A DNA stretch of 13,390 bases from JABDBK01 sp964453575 (GTDB lineage: Bacteria; Pseudomonadota; Gammaproteobacteria; DSM-16500): the NCBI GenBank assembly GCA_964453575.1, contig CAYVRW010000067.1, positions 1-13,390 on the forward strand, written 5' to 3'. This document shows, in pieces, positions 5,834-12,711 of this stretch (the first letter of the stretch is position 1; every line of letters begins with the position of its first letter). A program made the position numbers and the translations under genes. The notes under the pieces are model-generated. The model ran no database searches. It worked only from the letters and a program-made list of their open reading frames with translations, and was not told the origin of the DNA.

Positions 5834-7684
5834 ATGAGCAATACCCGTGATGCATTTGAATTTGAAGCGACACTTGATTCCTATAAAACCATCCTTTCAC
5901 AGCAACCCCATAATGCCGAAGTATTATTCAAGCGAGGTGAGCTTTATATTAAGAACAAAAAGTACACAGAAGCTATTGCTGATTTTACAGAAGCGGAAAA
6001 GTATTACCAAAATTTCAGTGAAAAAACGAAGTGCTACGACGAGATAGCTAAAATTTATCGAGCGTTAGGCAATCATAAAGCTGCTGCGGAAAACTTCAAG
6101 GGAGCTCATGAATTCGATGTGTCTGGGAATGCAGCATACTTTTGTCATCAAGCCGCAATTGAATATCTAGCTTTATATGACGAGGAAAAAGATGAAGCAA
6201 AGCGGAAAAAAATTAAAGAGGAGGTCATTTCTTCTTTAACCTTAGCACGAAGAAAAGCTTCTAAAAATCAAGTATATCAATACGCAGTTGAATTAGGCTG
6301 TGCTTATTTAAAATTTAACGACCTTGAAAATGCTAGATGGTGTTTCGAATATATCCAAAGAGAATATGATTATAATACCCGTACTGTAGAATCTAATAAA
6401 ATGCTAGCATTAAGTTATATAGGCTTAGGTAAAGTTTATTACAATACTCAGGACGCTGTAGAAAAATTTGAGCGGGCATTACGTTATATACCTCTATCTA
6501 ATATTGAACTTATGGCAGAATGTTATTTCCACATTGCAGTATGTTCAAACAACTCAGATTCAGAACGAGCATGTCTCACCGCTATCGAATACCTCACTCA
6601 AGCCAGCCAACTTCCTGACAAAAAAGATTTCTATAGAGCAGATATAGCATACTGTAATTATAAACTGGGTTGCGCATATCAAAACAATCCATTCTTAGCT
6701 ATCCAACATTTCGAAAAAGCTTTACCATTTTTAATTAAAGATAAAGGAGATTGTCATTTACGTTTAGCTAAACTCAATAGTAATCAACAAAAACACTCAG
6801 AAGCCATTAAGCATTATGATGCTGCTATTTCTTTGCTTTTACTTGAAAATAGCTCTTCCTTAGCAGACTGTTATTTTAATAAAGGCAAATGCCTTAATGC
6901 ACTCCAACAGTATGATGCAGCGATAAAAAGCTTTGAAGAGGCCCTTAAAAAAAGTTCGGATTGCTTCTTAACGATGGGTGCTTATTATGAAATGGGGATT
7001 TCCTATGCTTTATTAGGTAAACATCTCGAGGCCATCGTCCAATACACAAAGGCTATCAATGAACCTCACCCATCCCATGCTTCATGGAATCATTTAGCAT
7101 GTTGCTACCAAAAACGTGCGGAATCCTGTGCTGAATTACGAGGAAATGAAACTAATCAAACTTCTATTAACGATTACAAACAAGCTGTTGCTATATTATC
7201 AAATAAAATGTTTAAAAATTATTCCGAAAGTTTAATCAAAGATATTATTGAGCTTCACTTAAAAATTGGCGATCTTTATCAAACTTTACAAGATGATAAA
7301 AATGCTGCGCAATCTTTCAAAAGCGCCGCTTTTCAAATGTGTAGATTTCCGTCTTTATTTTCTTTATTTAAAGAAAAGCAAATAATATCTCTAAAAGAAT
7401 GTGAATCAGAATTTTATGGTCAATTGCTACAAAAATTCCCGAAAGAAACAGCACATTTTCAAAATGCTGGAGTAGAAAAAAATAATGAAACAAAAAAAGA
7501 AGCACTTGTTTCTGTTGTTGCTAAGACTCCTCTTTCGCCCGACCCTGTTAATACATGCACTCATTTTTTAAAGCCGAAATCAAAACATTCATGGCTAAAA
7601 ACGATGTTTTCAAAATTACACGATGCAAGTTACCAAGATTTAAAATCTGCAGAACCTTCAGTGTCAAAAAGTTTCTCGGCATAG
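5834..7684 (+). CDS. Tetratricopeptide-repeat protein of unknown function
   Basis: A 616-residue helical solenoid built from TPR units, which bind peptides or other proteins; no catalytic domain is apparent. Repeat-like segments begin near residues 27 (AEVLFKRGELYIKNKKYTEAI), 64, 148, 190, 228, 270, 304, 342, 380 and 468. The best are DCYFNKGKCLNALQQYDAAI and GAYYEMGISYALLGKHLEAI. It has no signal peptide or transmembrane segment. The last 75 residues are Lys/Ser/Pro-rich and look unstructured, ending SVSKSFSA. AAGGA (5822-5826) stands 7 nt before the ATG. It is a single-gene unit: a 105-nt gap separates it from the toxin gene, and a strong terminator begins 8 nt after its stop. In a Legionellales-like background it could be a secreted effector or a cytosolic adaptor; neither can be decided here. 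Confidence 0.85.
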   Translation: MSNTRDAFEFEATLDSYKTILSQQPHNAEVLFKRGELYIKNKKYTEAIADFTEAEKYYQNFSEKTKCYDEIAKIYRALGNHKAAAENFKGAHEFDVSGNAAYFCHQAAIEYLALYDEEKDEAKRKKIKEEVISSLTLARRKASKNQVYQYAVELGCAYLKFNDLENARWCFEYIQREYDYNTRTVESNKMLALSYIGLGKVYYNTQDAVEKFERALRYIPLSNIELMAECYFHIAVCSNNSDSERACLTAIEYLTQASQLPDKKDFYRADIAYCNYKLGCAYQNNPFLAIQHFEKALPFLIKDKGDCHLRLAKLNSNQQKHSEAIKHYDAAISLLLLENSSSLADCYFNKGKCLNALQQYDAAIKSFEEALKKSSDCFLTMGAYYEMGISYALLGKHLEAIVQYTKAINEPHPSHASWNHLACCYQKRAESCAELRGNETNQTSINDYKQAVAILSNKMFKNYSESLIKDIIELHLKIGDLYQTLQDDKNAAQSFKSAAFQMCRFPSLFSLFKEKQIISLKECESEFYGQLLQKFPKETAHFQNAGVEKNNETKKEALVSVVAKTPLSPDPVNTCTHFLKPKSKHSWLKTMFSKLHDASYQDLKSAEPSVSKSFSA

Positions 7685-7691
7685 ATCAAAC

Positions 7692-7714
7692 AGAAGGCGG
7701 TTATGCCGCCTTCT
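7692..7714 (+). terminator. Strong intrinsic terminator, copy 2 of the duplicated sequence
   Basis: A 9-bp perfect stem AGAAGGCGG (7692-7700) and CCGCCTTCT (7706-7714) has a TTATG loop and is followed by TTTT. It starts 8 nt after the TPR gene stop and lies between two convergent genes. The reverse strand lacks a good T-run, so it mainly serves the TPR gene. Confidence 0.85.
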
Positions 7715-7734
7715 TTTTCCGATATCACAACCAG

Positions 7735-8256
7735 TCAACATGATATCTCAACAGAAGTTTCAACTAAAATAGTTCGGATGGTTTCAATCGTCATCAATAA
7801 AGTCATAGGTTGTATGGGTGACTCAACAAAACCTCGCGATATATAGAATCTTTTAGCCTGCTCCGATAGCGCGTGAATGAGGATAGCAAATACGCCAGCG
7901 TCTTCTGCAATATTGACAGAACGAATCATCGCATCTCGTAATAAAGCACTCCCAAGTCCTTGGTTATGGTATTTTTTATCAATGGCTAATCTACCGAGTA
8001 CTAATACAGGTAAAAGATCCGGCATATTTCTACGCATTGTTTTGGGCACAGACTCTCGGCTAATGGCTCCAGCAGAAAGACAATAATATCCGACAACTTC
8101 GTTGTTCTTGCATGTCACAAAACAACGCGAGGCACCTGAAAGATTATTTTTCACTGCTCTTGTTTTAAGCCAGTGATCAAGCGAAGGTTCGCCGCAGTCA
8201 AAATTAACCACTTCATGATCATAAGAAATTAAAGATGGAATGGATAAATGATGCAT
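7735..8256 (-). CDS. tacT: GNAT-family toxin, TacT-like acetyltransferase
   Basis: A 173-residue GNAT acetyltransferase. TacT/AtaT-type toxins acetylate the amino acid on charged tRNAs and stop translation; the tRNA used here is unknown. The acetyl-CoA site is seen as VLGRLAIDKKYHNQGLGSALL (about residues 86-106), with the Q-G-x-G pyrophosphate loop at 99-102. Tyr138 in KRFYISRGF fits the catalytic tyrosine known in this toxin class. The N-terminal FDCGEPSLDHWL is a family hallmark. Its ATG lies 2 nt after the stop of the RHH antitoxin gene, with only a weak ribosome site, so synthesis is coupled. It converges on the TPR gene with a 50-nt gap. No frameshift or missing core residue is seen. 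Confidence 0.9.
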   Translation of the reverse strand: MHHLSIPSLISYDHEVVNFDCGEPSLDHWLKTRAVKNNLSGASRCFVTCKNNEVVGYYCLSAGAISRESVPKTMRRNMPDLLPVLVLGRLAIDKKYHNQGLGSALLRDAMIRSVNIAEDAGVFAILIHALSEQAKRFYISRGFVESPIQPMTLLMTIETIRTILVETSVEISC

Positions 8257-8258
8257 GT

Positions 8259-8537
8259 TTATTTATCCCATGGTGCTTTTGTTTTAAGTAAACGACGCAG
8301 TTTATCGGTGGTGGGTAGTGGCTTTTCAAGTAATGCCTGCAATTTCGCAAATGTGCTAGCATCCACCGAAAAAAATGCCTGATCTAACAAGACATCAACC
8401 GCTTTACTACAAGCTGCCTCAAGCATAAAATCTGATCGCGAACGCCCTTGTCTTTCAGCAGCTTGATCAATTAAATCACGTTGTCGTGCTTTTGCACGGA
8501 TATTGATAGATATCGATTCTTTTGCGTGAGCTGGCAT
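8259..8537 (-). CDS. tacA: Ribbon-helix-helix antitoxin, TacA-like (DUF1778)
   Basis: A 92-residue antitoxin expected to bind and inhibit the GNAT toxin and to repress the operon. The N-terminal part (ESISINIRAKARQRDLIDQA, then GRSRSDFMLEAA) is a ribbon-helix-helix DNA-binding domain of the DUF1778 type. The C-terminal region (55-92), ending RRLLKTKAPWDK, is the usual toxin-wrapping segment. I chose the ATG at 8537-8535 because GAGGT is 5 nt upstream. A longer frame to 8618 would run through the promoter and operator boxes and is unlikely to be used. The toxin start follows 2 nt after the stop. GTATAC boxes directly upstream fit autoregulation by an RHH protein. Confidence 0.92.
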   Translation of the reverse strand: MPAHAKESISINIRAKARQRDLIDQAAERQGRSRSDFMLEAACSKAVDVLLDQAFFSVDASTFAKLQALLEKPLPTTDKLRRLLKTKAPWDK

Positions 8538-8556
8538 AAATACCTCATCATTTTTT

Positions 8557-8587
8557 GTATACACATATAGTATACGATTTTGTATAG
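8557..8587. promoter_or_regulatory. Reiterated GTATAC operator boxes for the TacA-like antitoxin
   Basis: GTATAC, itself palindromic, occurs at 8557-8562 and 8570-8575, with a near copy GTATAG at 8582-8587. The spacings of 13 and 12 bp are close to one helical turn. The boxes cover the -10 element and start point of the antitoxin promoter. RHH antitoxins bind short repeated boxes cooperatively, so this is the likely operator. Confidence 0.6.
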
Positions 8588-8597
8588 ATAAATGCAA
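8569..8597 (-). promoter_or_regulatory. Sigma-70-like promoter of the tacAT operon
   Basis: On the minus strand, TTGCAT (8597-8592), a 17-bp spacer and TATACT (8574-8569) give a good -35/-10 pair. Transcription would start near 8562, about 25 nt before the antitoxin ATG. The -10 overlaps the middle GTATAC box. Confidence 0.65.
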
Positions 8598-8619
8598 TAC
8601 ATATACATGAATGTGCAAA

Positions 8620-8649
8620 TCACCAAATTAACATTTGTTAATTTGGTGA
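8620..8649. repeat. Perfect 30-bp palindrome 1 upstream of the ATPase gene
   Basis: TCACCAAATTAAC (8620-8632), ATTT, then GTTAATTTGGTGA (8637-8649): a perfect 13-bp inverted repeat with a 4-nt centre. It contains the predicted -35 of the ATPase promoter. A near copy lies 54 bp downstream. Confidence 0.85.
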
Positions 8650-8663
8650 AGAGGAGATATACT
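8635..8663 (+). promoter_or_regulatory. Candidate promoter of the ATPase gene
   Basis: TTGTTA (8635-8640), a 17-bp spacer and TATACT (8658-8663). The -35 is inside palindrome 1. The expected start near 8670 is just before palindrome 2, which would fall in the 5' leader. A bound dimer at either palindrome would block initiation or early elongation. Confidence 0.55.
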
Positions 8664-8673
8664 AAAGCGGATA

Positions 8674-8703
8674 TCACCAAATCAACATTTGTCAATTTAG
8701 TGA
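8674..8703. repeat. Imperfect 30-bp palindrome 2 upstream of the ATPase gene
   Basis: The sequence matches palindrome 1 at 27 of 30 positions (changes at 8683, 8693 and 8699). The two arms now mismatch at two positions. Centre-to-centre distance is 54 bp, about five helical turns. It lies 26 bp before the ATPase ATG. Confidence 0.8.
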
Positions 8704-8729
8704 TTTATAGCATAGAGGGTGAAATAGAA

Positions 8730-10166
8730 ATGACAGCTAAATTTGTGGGCAGAAAACAAGAATTAAGCCAACTCAATCTACTTTTGAATAAAAAATCTGC
8801 CAGTTTAGTTGTAGTAAAAGGTAGACGTCGTATTGGCAAAAGTCGCCTTATTGAAGAATTTGGAAAATCCCAGAAAATGTATACATTTTCTGGGGTATTA
8901 CCCAATGAGAATACTACCCTACAAAGTCAACTTCATGAATTTGGTTGGCAATTAGGAAAAATGCTCAACCAGCCCGCTTTTAAAGATGACAACTGGAATG
9001 ATTTATTTTTACGACTGGCGAATGAAACTAGAAAAGGACGCGTACTCATTTTGTTCGATGAAATTTCCTGGATGGGATCTTTAGATCCGGATTTTCTTGG
9101 TAAGCTCAAGAACGCATGGGATTTAGAATTTAAAAAAAATCCTCACCTGATATTGGTATTGTGCGGCTCAGTTTCTGCCTGGATTGAAAAAAACATTTTG
9201 AATAGTTCAGGATTCTTAGGAAGAATATCTCTTAGTCTTACCGTAGAAGAACTGCCTTTATTTGATTGTGATAAATTATGGATAGATAATGGCGATAATA
9301 TTTCTGCTTACGAAAAATTTAAGATTCTTTCAGTGACAGGCGGAATACCTAAATATCTTGAAGAAATTCAGTCTCATTTATCCGCTGAAGAAAATATTAA
9401 AAATTTATGCTTCAATCGTTCAGGATTGTTATTTAATGAATTTGATCAGATATTTACAGACATTTTTGCCAATCGGAGTGAAATTTATAAACGAATTGTG
9501 GAATGTCTGGCGGATGGAAAATACGAATATGAAGATATTTATAAAAAACTTAACATAGAAAAAAGTGGTGTGATAAGCGAATATCTTGATGAATTAGTAA
9601 AATCAGGGTTTCTTCGCCGCGATTTTACATGGCATATTAAAAATGGAAAAGCATCTAAACTTAGCAAATATCGTGTAAGTGATAATTATTTAAGATTTTA
9701 TATAAAATATATTGCGCCTAATAAAGAAAAAATTGAACGTAATAGTTATGTAAATCAATCTTTAGCAGCGCTCCCAGGCTGGGAGGGAGCAATGGGATTA
9801 CAGTTCGAAAACCTTGTTTTGAATAATCGCCAACAAATTCTGAAATATCTTAGAATTAACCCAGACGATATGATCTATGATAACCCATTTTTTCAACGCA
9901 AAACAATGCGGCAAGAATGCTGTCAGATTGATTATTTAATTCAAACACGATTTGATACATTGTATATTTGTGAAATTAAATTTTCAAAACATCCCATAAA
10001 AACGGATATTATTAGTGAAGTACAGGAAAAAATGCGGCGATTAAAAACTCCTAGACATATTTCACGTCGAGCCGTATTGATTCATGTGAACGGCGTACAT
10101 CAAGATATTATAGATAGTCATTATTTTTCGAATATTATTGATTGCAGCGAGTTTTTTTGTAAATGA
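8730..10166 (+). CDS. AAA ATPase of the archaeal ATPase_2/DUF234 type with PD-(D/E)XK-like C-terminus
   Basis: A 478-residue two-part protein. The N-terminal ATPase (about 1-220) has Walker A GRRRIGKS (31-38), Walker B VLILFDEI (104-111), a sensor-like LVLCGSVSAWIEK (142-154), and GFLGRISLSLTVEEL with a likely arginine contact. A winged-helix-like stretch (about 250-320) follows. The C-terminal part has the DUF234 layout with nuclease-like residues Glu360 (QFENLVL), Asp401 (QIDYLI) and Glu415-x-Lys417 (CEIKF), a PD-(D/E)XK pattern. The family's biological role is not settled; activity is inferred. ATG 8730 is preferred because homologues begin near FVGRKQEL and GAGGGTGA stands about 8 nt upstream. 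An upstream extension would only translate the palindromes. It is transcribed divergently from tacAT and stands alone, with no toxin-like partner. Confidence 0.85.
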   Translation: MTAKFVGRKQELSQLNLLLNKKSASLVVVKGRRRIGKSRLIEEFGKSQKMYTFSGVLPNENTTLQSQLHEFGWQLGKMLNQPAFKDDNWNDLFLRLANETRKGRVLILFDEISWMGSLDPDFLGKLKNAWDLEFKKNPHLILVLCGSVSAWIEKNILNSSGFLGRISLSLTVEELPLFDCDKLWIDNGDNISAYEKFKILSVTGGIPKYLEEIQSHLSAEENIKNLCFNRSGLLFNEFDQIFTDIFANRSEIYKRIVECLADGKYEYEDIYKKLNIEKSGVISEYLDELVKSGFLRRDFTWHIKNGKASKLSKYRVSDNYLRFYIKYIAPNKEKIERNSYVNQSLAALPGWEGAMGLQFENLVLNNRQQILKYLRINPDDMIYDNPFFQRKTMRQECCQIDYLIQTRFDTLYICEIKFSKHPIKTDIISEVQEKMRRLKTPRHISRRAVLIHVNGVHQDIIDSHYFSNIIDCSEFFCK

Positions 10167-10239
10167 AAATTTTTTGCTGAAATAAAATTTCATTTCTGCT
10201 AGCATCCAAATTCACTCATTACTCATGGAAGGTAAAGTT

Positions 10240-12273
10240 ATGCTTAATTCAATGCTTGATTTTCTCAGTGACAACCCAAAGCCTGCTATTCTCAACAAAA
10301 ACTACGGGTCTCTTCAAAATGAACATACCTCTTTAAAGTATTATTTCGAAGAAATACTTACGCTTCTTAGCAGAGGAATCCCTCCCCAACCCATTCTTAT
10401 TCATTTATTAGATAAATATCTATCACTCAGCAAAAAAAATTTTTTTGGACAAATCATCACAGAGCAACAAGAATTAGCTAATGAAATGAAAAGGACAGCA
10501 ACCCTTGAAACATTAAATAGAACGACAAACGAAATTAATCCACATGATGATTTTATTTGGTTACTAAGCGCTTATTATTCTGTATTTCCTTTTCTTTATC
10601 CCAAATTAACAAATCAAAACATTAAAAATGCATTAACCATACGTGATATGAATGATATTTACTTAAATACCGTCATAAAAAAATTCTTTCAACAGCATTC
10701 TGCAAGTAGCATGCGCTACCTATCTGCACAGCCCGAAACTGCTGAGATTGCACATCTTATTGGAGAAGATTCATCCTTATTAGAATATTACACAGATGCA
10801 TTAAAAAATGGTGACTATCTCGACAGAAAAGTAGCATGGAACCATCTGGAAAATCCGTTAAAATACGCCACAGGAGCACAAGTAAGAGAGATATTGTTAC
10901 CCACCATTATCGATATGTTAGACATCACAAAAGAATCAAAAGAATCAAAAGAACCAAGAGAAAAGCCGAGTACTCGAATTTTTCTAGTATTGGAAAAAAT
11001 AAAACCCTTGATCGATAAAACCAGCGTGAAAGATATTGAAACCGAAATAATCCCCTCATTACTTAAACTTTATAAGCAAAAGGATTGCAGCCCTTTTCTT
11101 GAAGATACTTTCCTTTATTGCATTGAAAAAATGAATGGTGAAGCATCAAAGCGTTGTCTCTTAGATGTTCTAAGGTCCACATTTATGGCTGAGAAAGTCA
11201 CTTATCAAACGCATATAGCATTAAAACCTCTTCTTGCAATCATAAGTAAGCTTAATAAAGACGAAAGCGATAAAATCATTGAAGAAATCTTACCTAAAAT
11301 AAAAACCTTGAATGTTCATTACGATTTAGCTTTTCTAAAAAAATTACGTCACGAAGGGTTTTATGTAAATGAAAATTTATTTCAATTAGCAAACCAACCT
11401 ATCTTGGATTTCAATGAAAAATTTTTAACAAACGTTGAACAACATGGAAAACTCGGACGGTTAGGGGGTTCTAGGACTGAATTATTTAGTGATCATATGA
11501 CACCGGCACAAATCCAACGATTTTTTTCAGCTGTATCTTTAAAAGATTTGTATGTAACAAAAGAACCATGGGAAATTTCTTTATTTTTAACATCTCTAGA
11601 GCCATTACTTAAAGATGATCCTTCGCTTCATGCAAGAATTTTTGAATTTTTGTTTGAAAAACGCCATCTAAAAGAATTTGTATCTGTGCTCACGGTTTAT
11701 ATGAAGACACATGATTTTTCAGATGAGTCATCTAAAAAAATGTTAATGGATTTATGTCATTTGGCTGTCGTCAAAGTAATGGCTGGAAATTATGATCATC
11801 ATAAAGAATACTATAAATTACTTGAAGCTTGTGCATCCATGATGACTGAAGATGAAATCAAATCTCATATTTTGTGTGTCGTTGAGGTGAATAAAATAAA
11901 TAAGCCAAGTGATTATAATTATTTTAGAAACATGCATGATATATTCTGTCAAATATTTTCCAAAATTAATGATCAGGAAATTCTTGCTAGGTTTTTTAAT
12001 GAATTTAGGCGAAGTCATTTTGAATGTTCCATTACCGATTCCCATGACCTATTCGCTATCTTTATTAATAAAATGAATCCGGCTTTATTTCCCTCTATAA
12101 CTCAAACACTATTAAAAGATGAGATGAGCGACCGTCGTGATTTGGATAGAACTGCTTATTTTTTAACTTTAATTTACAATAAAAGCAAAGAACATTATCG
12201 AGATATTCCGTATTTTTGCAAAGGTATGCAATATGCAGAGACAGAAGCAGAAGCGAAGTGCGCGATGATGTAA
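10240..12273 (+). CDS. Large helical protein of unknown function (HEAT/ARM-like pattern)
   Basis: A 677-residue protein I do not recognise. It is predominantly alpha-helical by composition, with helix-pair segments reminiscent of HEAT/ARM solenoids around residues 190-380, for example REILLPTIIDML, EIIPSLLKLYK and ALKPLLAIISKL. No signal peptide, transmembrane segment, nucleotide-binding loop or obvious catalytic motif was seen. A short low-complexity stretch KESKESKEPREK (about residues 231-242) comes from a 9-bp DNA repeat. I chose ATG 10240 because GGAAGG (10227-10232) lies 7 nt upstream. ATG 10225 would add five residues but has no ribosome site. The gene lies 73 nt after the ATPase and converges on the transporter gene 25 nt away. 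It may be another host-interaction or scaffold protein like the ankyrin and TPR proteins; that is inference from context only. Confidence 0.8.
   Translation: MLNSMLDFLSDNPKPAILNKNYGSLQNEHTSLKYYFEEILTLLSRGIPPQPILIHLLDKYLSLSKKNFFGQIITEQQELANEMKRTATLETLNRTTNEINPHDDFIWLLSAYYSVFPFLYPKLTNQNIKNALTIRDMNDIYLNTVIKKFFQQHSASSMRYLSAQPETAEIAHLIGEDSSLLEYYTDALKNGDYLDRKVAWNHLENPLKYATGAQVREILLPTIIDMLDITKESKESKEPREKPSTRIFLVLEKIKPLIDKTSVKDIETEIIPSLLKLYKQKDCSPFLEDTFLYCIEKMNGEASKRCLLDVLRSTFMAEKVTYQTHIALKPLLAIISKLNKDESDKIIEEILPKIKTLNVHYDLAFLKKLRHEGFYVNENLFQLANQPILDFNEKFLTNVEQHGKLGRLGGSRTELFSDHMTPAQIQRFFSAVSLKDLYVTKEPWEISLFLTSLEPLLKDDPSLHARIFEFLFEKRHLKEFVSVLTVYMKTHDFSDESSKKMLMDLCHLAVVKVMAGNYDHHKEYYKLLEACASMMTEDEIKSHILCVVEVNKINKPSDYNYFRNMHDIFCQIFSKINDQEILARFFNEFRRSHFECSITDSHDLFAIFINKMNPALFPSITQTLLKDEMSDRRDLDRTAYFLTLIYNKSKEHYRDIPYFCKGMQYAETEAEAKCAMM
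10929..10955 (+). repeat. Three tandem 9-bp units in coding sequence
   Basis: AAAAGAATC is repeated three times, the third as AAAAGAACC, encoding Lys-Glu-Ser/Pro units in frame. Copy-number change would keep the reading frame. Confidence 0.8.
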
Positions 12274-12298
12274 ACTTATCTGTCATGCAAACTGGAGG

Positions 12299-12709
12299 TT
12301 AATTAGACATCAAAACAATCGCCACAAATGCCAACATAATGCCCATGCATTGTCTTGCATTAATATCTTCTTTCAATAATAAATAAGATAGCAAAATAGT
12401 AATGACGGGATAAAGTGAAGTCAGTGTCACTACCGTCATTATTTTACCTTTGTTTGCTGCTATGAAATAAAATAGACAACCTACACCATAAGTTATGCCT
12501 GTGAGCATGGCAAAAGAAAAACCTTTACTGTCTGAGGCAGGTTTGAATTTCATGCTGCTTAAAGTAATAAGCCCAATAATAACCACCCCAAGCGTTTGGT
12601 AAATCAAAGCACTTTTGGAGTCAATGTGATTCACGGATAGTTTCGTAAAAAATCCCCATAAACCAAAAAATAGGAGTGCTGCAAGTGCAGCAGATAACCA
12701 AGAAGACAT
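12299..12709 (-). CDS. Half-size EamA/DMT-family membrane transporter
   Basis: A 136-residue inner-membrane protein with one EamA unit, about half the usual ten-helix DMT transporter. Hydrophobic segments lie near residues 4-22, 34-51, 65-84, 92-112 and 119-134. The start reads LAALLFFGLWGFFTKLS and the end LTSLYPVITILLSYLLLKE, both typical of EamA domains. The charged KEDINARQ before the last helix is also a family feature. Single-unit members such as this are thought to dimerise. The substrate is unknown. The ATG follows the pgpA stop by 2 nt, so it is in the same operon and probably translationally coupled. It does not look truncated, since both ends carry normal domain-boundary motifs. 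Confidence 0.82.
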   Translation of the reverse strand: MSSWLSAALAALLFFGLWGFFTKLSVNHIDSKSALIYQTLGVVIIGLITLSSMKFKPASDSKGFSFAMLTGITYGVGCLFYFIAANKGKIMTVVTLTSLYPVITILLSYLLLKEDINARQCMGIMLAFVAIVLMSN

Positions 12710-12711
12710 AT

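Noticed and set aside
8538..8618. Longer antitoxin start at 8618
   Set aside because: It would translate the promoter and GTATAC boxes; ATG 8537 has GAGGT at good spacing and the normal family N-terminus.
8620..8703. CRISPR-like repeats
   Set aside because: Only two copies, each a full palindrome with one 24-bp interval, no leader, and no cas genes.
8592..8729. N-terminal extension of the ATPase through the palindromes, giving repeated ITKxTFVNLV peptides
   Set aside because: The repeated peptide is a by-product of reading the two palindromes; the predicted promoter starts transcription near 8670, and the ATG at 8730 has a ribosome site and the normal family N-terminus.
10161..10195. AAATGAAA/TTTCATTT hairpin after the ATPase as a terminator
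   Set aside because: The stem is entirely A/T-rich except for one G-C pair, has a 19-nt loop, and has no T-run after it; likely chance in AT-rich DNA.
12299..12709. EamA gene as a truncated pseudogene
   Set aside because: Both ends carry normal domain-boundary motifs, the start is coupled to pgpA, and half-size EamA proteins are known.
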